From Christensenella sp. UBA3792 (GTDB lineage: Bacteria; Bacillota; Clostridia; Christensenellales; CAG-138), in NCBI GenBank assembly GCA_002369195.1, contig DFEW01000069.1, positions 13,099 to 30,461 of the forward strand: DNA of 17,363 nt, in the 5' to 3' direction. Shown here piece by piece: positions 14,305 through 17,363 of the stretch (position 1 is the stretch's first letter; every line of letters begins with the position of its first letter). Made by a program: the position numbers and the translations under genes. The notes under the pieces were generated by a model. It searched no databases, had not been told where the DNA came from, and saw only the letters and a program-made list of their open reading frames with translations.

Positions 14305-14322
14305 GGAAGGGAGAGCGGAATC

Positions 14323-15441
14323 ATGTTTAACTCCACCGAAATCGAATCCTTCAAGAACGTATGGGTCTTCTGCGAACAGCGCGGCGGCGAGATGATGCCG
14401 ACGACCTTCGAACTGATCTCCGAGGGCAGAAAGCTTGCCGATGAGCTCGGCGTGGAACTTTGCGGCATCCTGCTCGGCGACAACGTCGACGGCATCGCAA
14501 AGGAACTCGGCAGATACGGCGCGGACAAGGTCTACGTCTATTCGAGCCCGCTGCTTGCCACCTTCACCACCGACGCATACACCAAGGTCATCGCCGATGC
14601 GGTCGAGCAGTTCAAGCCCGAAATCCTGCTGTTCGGTGCATCCACGATCGGACGCGACCTCGCGCCCCGCTGCGCGGCGCGCCTGCACACCGGTCTTTGC
14701 GCGGACTGCACGCACCTCGATATCGACCTTCAAAACTACCAGAACTTCCTTCGTGAAGCGTCGACGCTTCCGCCGGAGCGCATCGAGCGCACCAAGAGCG
14801 TGCGGCTCGCGGGCGCGGATCATTCGGTCGCGCGCGACCTCAAGATGACCCGTCCGGCGTTCGGCGGTCACCTGATGGCGTCGATCATCTGCCCGCGCTT
14901 CCGTCCCGCGATGGCGACGGTCCGCCCGGGCGTTATGAAGAAGCGCGAGAACCCGCGCGAGGTCGAACTGCTGCATCCGGACTTCGATCTGAAGCCCGAG
15001 GATATCAAGACCGAAGTGGTCGAGGTCGTCAAGGCGGCGAAGAAGCTCGTCGATCTGATCGGCGCGGACTGCATCGTTTCCGTCGGCAGAGGCATCAGCA
15101 AGGACGTCGAAAAGGGTCTCGCCCTTGCCGAGGAGCTGGCAAGCGAGCTCGGCGGCGTGGTCGGCGCATCGCGCGCCTGCGTGGATGCGGGCTGGATCGG
15201 AGCCGATCATCAGGTCGGTCAGACCGGCAAGACCGTGCACCCCAAGATCTACGTCGCGCTCGGCATCTCCGGCGCGATCCAGCACAAGGCGGGCATGCAG
15301 GAATCCGAATGCATCATCGCGGTCAACAAGAACGAGACCGCCCCGATCTTCGAATGCGCGGACTACGGCATCGTCGGCGACCTCTTCAAGGTCGTTCCGG
15401 AGCTGATCGAATCCATCCGCGCGGCGAAAGCGGCAAAATAA
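14323..15441 (+). CDS. etfA: Electron transfer flavoprotein, alpha subunit
   Basis: A 372-residue EtfA. The C-terminal FAD domain carries VGASRACVDAGWIGADHQ (279-296) and VGQTGKTVHPKIYVALGISG (298-317), followed by NETAPIFECADYGIVGDLF. The N-terminal domain starts with NVWVFCEQRGGEM. The protein is longer than many EtfAs (about 335-345) because of roughly 30 extra residues at about 135-172, between the THLDIDLQNY segment and LKMTRPAFGG. I recall similar longer forms in gut clostridial butyrate producers. It is last in the operon, and a hairpin terminator begins 17 bp after the stop. Confidence 0.94.
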   Translation: MFNSTEIESFKNVWVFCEQRGGEMMPTTFELISEGRKLADELGVELCGILLGDNVDGIAKELGRYGADKVYVYSSPLLATFTTDAYTKVIADAVEQFKPEILLFGASTIGRDLAPRCAARLHTGLCADCTHLDIDLQNYQNFLREASTLPPERIERTKSVRLAGADHSVARDLKMTRPAFGGHLMASIICPRFRPAMATVRPGVMKKRENPREVELLHPDFDLKPEDIKTEVVEVVKAAKKLVDLIGADCIVSVGRGISKDVEKGLALAEELASELGGVVGASRACVDAGWIGADHQVGQTGKTVHPKIYVALGISGAIQHKAGMQESECIIAVNKNETAPIFECADYGIVGDLFKVVPELIESIRAAKAAK

Positions 15442-15457
15442 ACACCCAAAACCACAG

Positions 15458-15486
15458 CGATCCCGGGGGAAACTCCGGGATCGTTT
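15458..15486 (+). terminator. Hairpin terminator after etfA
   Basis: A 9-bp perfect stem, CGATCCCGG (15458-15466) with CCGGGATCG (15475-15483), and an 8-nt loop, followed by only TTT before GC-rich sequence. The stem is strong but the tail is weak, so some read-through into the AraC gene is possible. The identical stem recurs at 16485. Confidence 0.65.
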
Positions 15487-15518
15487 CCGAATGCCGACAG
15501 ATAAGCGCAGAAAAAGTC

Positions 15519-15548
15519 GGGACAAACGGCGCAAAGATCGTGTATGAT
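15519..15548 (+). promoter_or_regulatory. Putative promoter of the AraC-family gene
   Basis: -10 TATGAT (15543-15548), immediately preceded by TG, and a -35-like GGGACA (15519-15524) at 18 nt. Transcription would start near 15555, leaving a very short leader that includes GGGAGG (15558-15563), 8 nt before the ATG at 15572. Confidence 0.5.
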
Positions 15549-15571
15549 ACGTGCGTCGGGAGGAAAAAACC

Positions 15572-16474
15572 ATGGAATGGATCGAAGCAATACAGAGAGC
15601 AATCGATTATATCGAAGCGCACCTGACCGAGGATCTGGATCCGGATAACATTGCGGGGGAAAGCTATTCTTCCGCATTCCATTTTCAGCGCGTATTTAGC
15701 ATTCTTTGCGGATATACGCTCGGGGAGTACGTTCGAAACAGACGGTTATCCGCAGCGGGCGCGGAGCTTGCAGAGGGCAAGGCGCGGGTCATCGACGTCG
15801 CATACAAATACGGCTACGACAGCCCCGACAGCTTTGCAAGGGCATTCCAGAGATTCCACGGGGTCACGCCCTCTTTGGCGCGCATGGGCGGGGTTCGGCT
15901 TAGGTCGTTTTCTCCCCTGACGATCAATCTGCATTTTGAAGGAGGAAACATGATGGATTACAGGATCGAAACGAAACCGGACATGCTGCTGACCGGATTC
16001 AAACGCCGCTTTACCGGCGATCCGAACGAAAAGCAGGATCAGGACCATTATTTTGCCTGCGATACGCGGCTGGAGCAGTACGTGCTGGAGGGAATGAGCC
16101 GGGAGCACGAGATCACGTATGCCGTGCTCACAAACTTTGACGAAGACGGGTATGACTTCTATTTCGCGGCAAAGCTGCCGCATTGGGCGCTCAAGGACTT
16201 TGACGAGGATCTCGGCGAATTTGCAAAGCGGTTTGAGCATCTCTCCATACCGGAAGGACTGTACGTGGTCTGCGAGACGGAGCGCTGCAAGTTCCCGACA
16301 AATCTGGTCGACGGTCTCAGAAAGCGTCTTGTGACGGAATGGCTGCCGTCGTCCGGCTACGAGCTTCGCAACGCGCCGGAAATCAACGTGATCCACTGGC
16401 CGTTCGAGGACGGAAACGAAGCGGTCAACAATTCGCATTGGTGCGAAATCTGGCTGCCGATCGAAAAGAAATGA
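15572..16474 (+). CDS. AraC-family transcriptional regulator with GyrI-like effector-binding domain
   Basis: A 300-residue one-component regulator. Residues 5-105 are the two-helix-turn-helix AraC domain: DLDPDNIAGESYSSAFHFQR is the first HTH, and VIDVAYKYGYDSPDSFARAF then QRFHGVTPSLAR the second. Residues about 129-298 resemble the GyrI-like small-molecule-binding fold (Pfam PF06445), ending in NNSHWCEIWLPIEKK. Proteins with this layout (Rob/SoxS-like with an effector domain) usually sense drugs or amphipathic ligands; the ligand here is unknown. I chose the ATG at 15572 because GGGAGG lies 8 nt upstream; an in-frame GTG at 15551 precedes the ribosome binding site. The gene sits between two hairpins with the same stem, so it is a single-gene unit. 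A second ribosome binding site and ATG lie inside it at the domain boundary. Confidence 0.88.
   Translation: MEWIEAIQRAIDYIEAHLTEDLDPDNIAGESYSSAFHFQRVFSILCGYTLGEYVRNRRLSAAGAELAEGKARVIDVAYKYGYDSPDSFARAFQRFHGVTPSLARMGGVRLRSFSPLTINLHFEGGNMMDYRIETKPDMLLTGFKRRFTGDPNEKQDQDHYFACDTRLEQYVLEGMSREHEITYAVLTNFDEDGYDFYFAAKLPHWALKDFDEDLGEFAKRFEHLSIPEGLYVVCETERCKFPTNLVDGLRKRLVTEWLPSSGYELRNAPEINVIHWPFEDGNEAVNNSHWCEIWLPIEKK
15939..15952 (+). promoter_or_regulatory. Internal consensus ribosome binding site and in-frame ATG in the AraC gene
   Basis: AAGGAGG (15939-15945) lies 4 nt before the ATG at 15950, with another ATG at 15953. Both are in the frame of the AraC gene (M127, M128). They mark the start of the GyrI-like domain, so a stand-alone effector domain of 173-174 residues could be made from the same message. 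Confidence 0.6.
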
Positions 16475-16484
16475 TTGCAAAAAC

Positions 16485-16515
16485 CGATCCCGGGAAGATT
16501 TCCGGGATCGTTTTT
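16485..16515 (+). terminator. Intrinsic terminator after the AraC gene
   Basis: A 9-bp stem, CGATCCCGG (16485-16493) with CCGGGATCG (16502-16510), and an 8-nt loop, followed by TTTTT. The stem sequence is identical to that after etfA, with a different loop and a better T tail. Confidence 0.88.
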
Positions 16516-16545
16516 CTCTCACCTTGAAAATATATTATTTTTCCC

Positions 16546-16572
16546 TGTAACACATTCCCTGTCTGCGGCGTC
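16546..16572 (+). promoter_or_regulatory. Possible ECF-sigma-type promoter
   Basis: TGTAAC (16546-16551) and CGTC (16569-16572) are separated by 17 nt, resembling ECF sigma factor promoters (TGAAAC/TGTAAC at -35, CGTC at -10). It lies in the lower-GC tail upstream of the membrane-protein gene and upstream of a sigma-A-like promoter. This is pattern recognition only. Confidence 0.35.
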
Positions 16573-16594
16573 TGTATAGATGAAGGGACAAGCC

Positions 16595-16605
16595 GGACGG
16601 TTCTC
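16595..16605 (+). repeat. Copy 1 of the 11-bp element GGACGGTTCTC
   Basis: Exact 11-mer GGACGGTTCTC within ACAAGCCGGACGGTTCTCCG. The following TTGACG serves as the putative -35 box of the next gene. It matches the core of the palindrome at 17251-17273 and, inverted, the copy at 16693. Confidence 0.6.
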
Positions 16606-16608
16606 CGA

Positions 16609-16637
16609 TTGACGCCGCCGCATCCGTATGGTAAAAT
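16609..16637 (+). promoter_or_regulatory. Putative sigma-A promoter of the membrane-protein gene
   Basis: -35 TTGACG (16609-16614), 17-nt spacer, -10 TAAAAT (16632-16637). Initiation near 16644 gives a leader of about 95 nt before the ATG at 16739. The good match also argues against coding by the frame that opens at 16628. Confidence 0.75.
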
Positions 16638-16692
16638 ATATCATCCGAGAACTGCCGCCTGACAGCACAGGACGATTTCCGCCGCGTGACAA

Positions 16693-16704
16693 GAGAACCG
16701 TACC
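16693..16704 (-). repeat. Copy 2 (inverted) of the GGACGGTTCTC element
   Basis: Plus-strand GAGAACCGTACC is the reverse complement of the element with one mismatch (10 of 11). It lies in the 5' leader of the membrane-protein gene and could pair with copy 1 in DNA, or with copy 3 in the transcript. Confidence 0.5.
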
Positions 16705-16738
16705 TCCGGCACCTATCAATAATTGGGGGATATTACAG

Positions 16739-17245
16739 ATGAAACCATTTTATCAGATGTCCGTTTTGCAAAAGTTCGGGCAGATCCTCAACCATCCGAT
16801 CGCGACCTTTAACTGGAAACGGTTGGCGGTCCTCGACGAAAACGAATCATGGATCTGCTTCATACCGAAAGGGTTTTTCCGCTTTCTGTATGTTCTGCTG
16901 ATGATCAAACCATCTGTTACGACATTATTTGTTTTCATTGAGCAGCTGATCATGCCAAAAAACATGGGAAGCCTTATGGCTTGGCTCTTTGTTGTCCTGT
17001 CGGATGTGTTGATGCTTTGGGTGCTGCCGTCATTTGTTCTGGCGTGTTTGCGCTATACGAAACGAGACCTGACGCAGATGCAGCCGGACGAAAAGCGGGA
17101 ATTCCTAAGGGGAAAGGAAAGCAATCTTTCGTCGATGTTGAAAGAATTCGCCTGCAGTTGGAGAATCGTCGTGTTCATCATCCTGCGATACGTATTGACG
17201 ATTCTCGTAGGTTCCATACTGACGGGTATCCTATCATTGGTTTAA
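16739..17245 (+). CDS. Small uncharacterised membrane protein
   Basis: I do not recognise this 168-residue protein. It has an N-terminal cytoplasmic-looking segment (1-45) and three or four hydrophobic stretches: about 48-70 (FLYVLLMIKPSVTTLFVFIE), 77-104 (SLMAWLFVVLSDVLMLWVLP then SFVLAC) and 142-166 (RIVVFIILRYVLTILVGSIL). A charged loop at 105-135 is rich in Lys, Arg, Glu and Asp. No catalytic motif is evident. The ATG at 16739 follows GGGGGA at 8-13 nt. The frame is open back to 16628, but that part contains the promoter. Base composition is visibly AT-richer than in the butyrate and kam genes, and codon use differs, so it may have been acquired separately. It has its own promoter and is followed 6 bp after the stop by a palindrome. 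Confidence 0.6.
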   Translation: MKPFYQMSVLQKFGQILNHPIATFNWKRLAVLDENESWICFIPKGFFRFLYVLLMIKPSVTTLFVFIEQLIMPKNMGSLMAWLFVVLSDVLMLWVLPSFVLACLRYTKRDLTQMQPDEKREFLRGKESNLSSMLKEFACSWRIVVFIILRYVLTILVGSILTGILSLV

Positions 17246-17246
17246 T

Positions 17247-17278
17247 GGGTGTCAAGGGGACGGTTCTCTTGACAACCC
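17247..17278 (+). repeat. REP-like palindrome (copy 3 of the GGACGGTTCTC element), possible terminator
   Basis: GTCAAG (17251-17256) and CTTGAC (17268-17273) form an inverted repeat. Inner GU/AU pairs and an outer GGGT/ACCC arm extend it to a hairpin of about 14 bp with a CGG loop. The core GGACGGTTCTC is at 17258-17268. There is no T tail, so it looks more like a dispersed palindromic repeat than a classical terminator. I recall very similar GTCAAGGGGACGGTTCTCTT sequences recurring in unrelated genomes (memory, not searched). Confidence 0.55.
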
Positions 17279-17300
17279 TGCGACACCTCATCCGCCTCCC

Positions 17301-17363
17301 ATGTCATCCTGAGGAACGATGGTACGCGCGGGGAGCGCGCGATCTACCTATGTAACGGCAGCG
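17301..17363. repeat. Probable dispersed intergenic repeat at the window edge
   Basis: ATGTCATCCTGAGGAACGAT followed by a 6-bp hairpin, CGCGCG (17325-17330) with CGCGCG (17336-17341) around a GGGAG loop, then GATCTACCTATGTAACGGCA. The TCATCCTGAGGAACGA core is one I associate with high-copy intergenic repeats in Clostridia. No coding frame is credible. The element may continue beyond the window. Confidence 0.4.

Noticed and set aside
13429..15573. A 714-codon minus-strand frame across etfB and etfA
   Set aside because: Shadow frame. The plus-strand EtfB and EtfA proteins have full family motifs; this one has none.
16628..16738. N-terminal extension of the membrane protein
   Set aside because: The extension contains a good sigma-A -10 box and a repeat copy, while the ATG at 16739 has its own ribosome binding site.
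16981..17355. A 124-codon plus-strand frame at the right end
   Set aside because: It runs out of frame through the membrane gene and then through the palindromic repeats; no motif and no plausible start context.
1..17363. CRISPR array, tRNA/rRNA genes, transposase genes, known riboswitches
   Set aside because: No regularly spaced direct repeats, no cloverleaf or rRNA signature, no transposase motif, and no recognisable riboswitch in any leader in the window.

Overview
The window most likely comes from a GC-rich anaerobic member of the Bacillota (class Clostridia). It carries a lysine-fermentation and butyrate pathway, strong AGGAGG-type ribosome binding sites, sigma-A-like promoters, and a TIR/TM/beta-propeller architecture that I associate with gut Clostridia. 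Lysine-to-butyrate gut bacteria in the Oscillospirales or related orders would fit, but the sequence alone does not fix the genus. Nothing here points to a plasmid, phage or transposon. There are no rRNA, tRNA or CRISPR features.

Layout. (1) Bases 1-4679, plus strand: the tail of a lysine-fermentation operon, kamA (5'-truncated by the window edge), kamD, kamE, atoD, atoA. The genes are tightly spaced or overlapping and end at a strong terminator. (2) Bases 4691-10481, minus strand: an island holding a two-gene operon, TIR-TM-coiled-coil-beta-propeller protein followed 13 bp later by an HD-phosphohydrolase/RyR-domain protein, plus a separately promoted EamA-family transporter. (3) Bases 10579-15486, plus strand: the butyryl-CoA operon crt, hbd, bcd, etfB, etfA, with its own promoter and a terminator. 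(4) Bases 15519-16515: an AraC-type regulator with a GyrI-like effector domain. (5) Bases 16520-17363: a lower-GC tail with an orphan membrane protein and several short repeat or palindrome elements.

How the metabolic genes work together: KamA turns L-lysine into L-beta-lysine, and KamDE turns that into 3,5-diaminohexanoate. The next three enzymes (dehydrogenase, cleavage enzyme, ammonia-lyase) are not in the window and probably lie upstream. They would yield acetoacetate and crotonyl-CoA. Bcd/EtfAB reduces crotonyl-CoA to butyryl-CoA, and AtoDA moves CoA from butyryl-CoA to acetoacetate, releasing butyrate. Hbd and Crt feed crotonyl-CoA from acetoacetyl-CoA. A thiolase is not seen.

The most interesting part is the minus-strand pair. 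It couples a membrane-anchored TIR domain with an intact catalytic-type glutamate, whose propeller is predicted to be outside the cell, to a soluble HD hydrolase carrying a C-terminal ryanodine-receptor (RyR) domain. This looks like a sensor/NADase plus nucleotide-signal hydrolase/receptor module, a candidate defence or stress-signalling system. A second notable signal is a consensus ribosome binding site and in-frame ATG inside the AraC gene, exactly at the boundary between its DNA-binding and effector domains.
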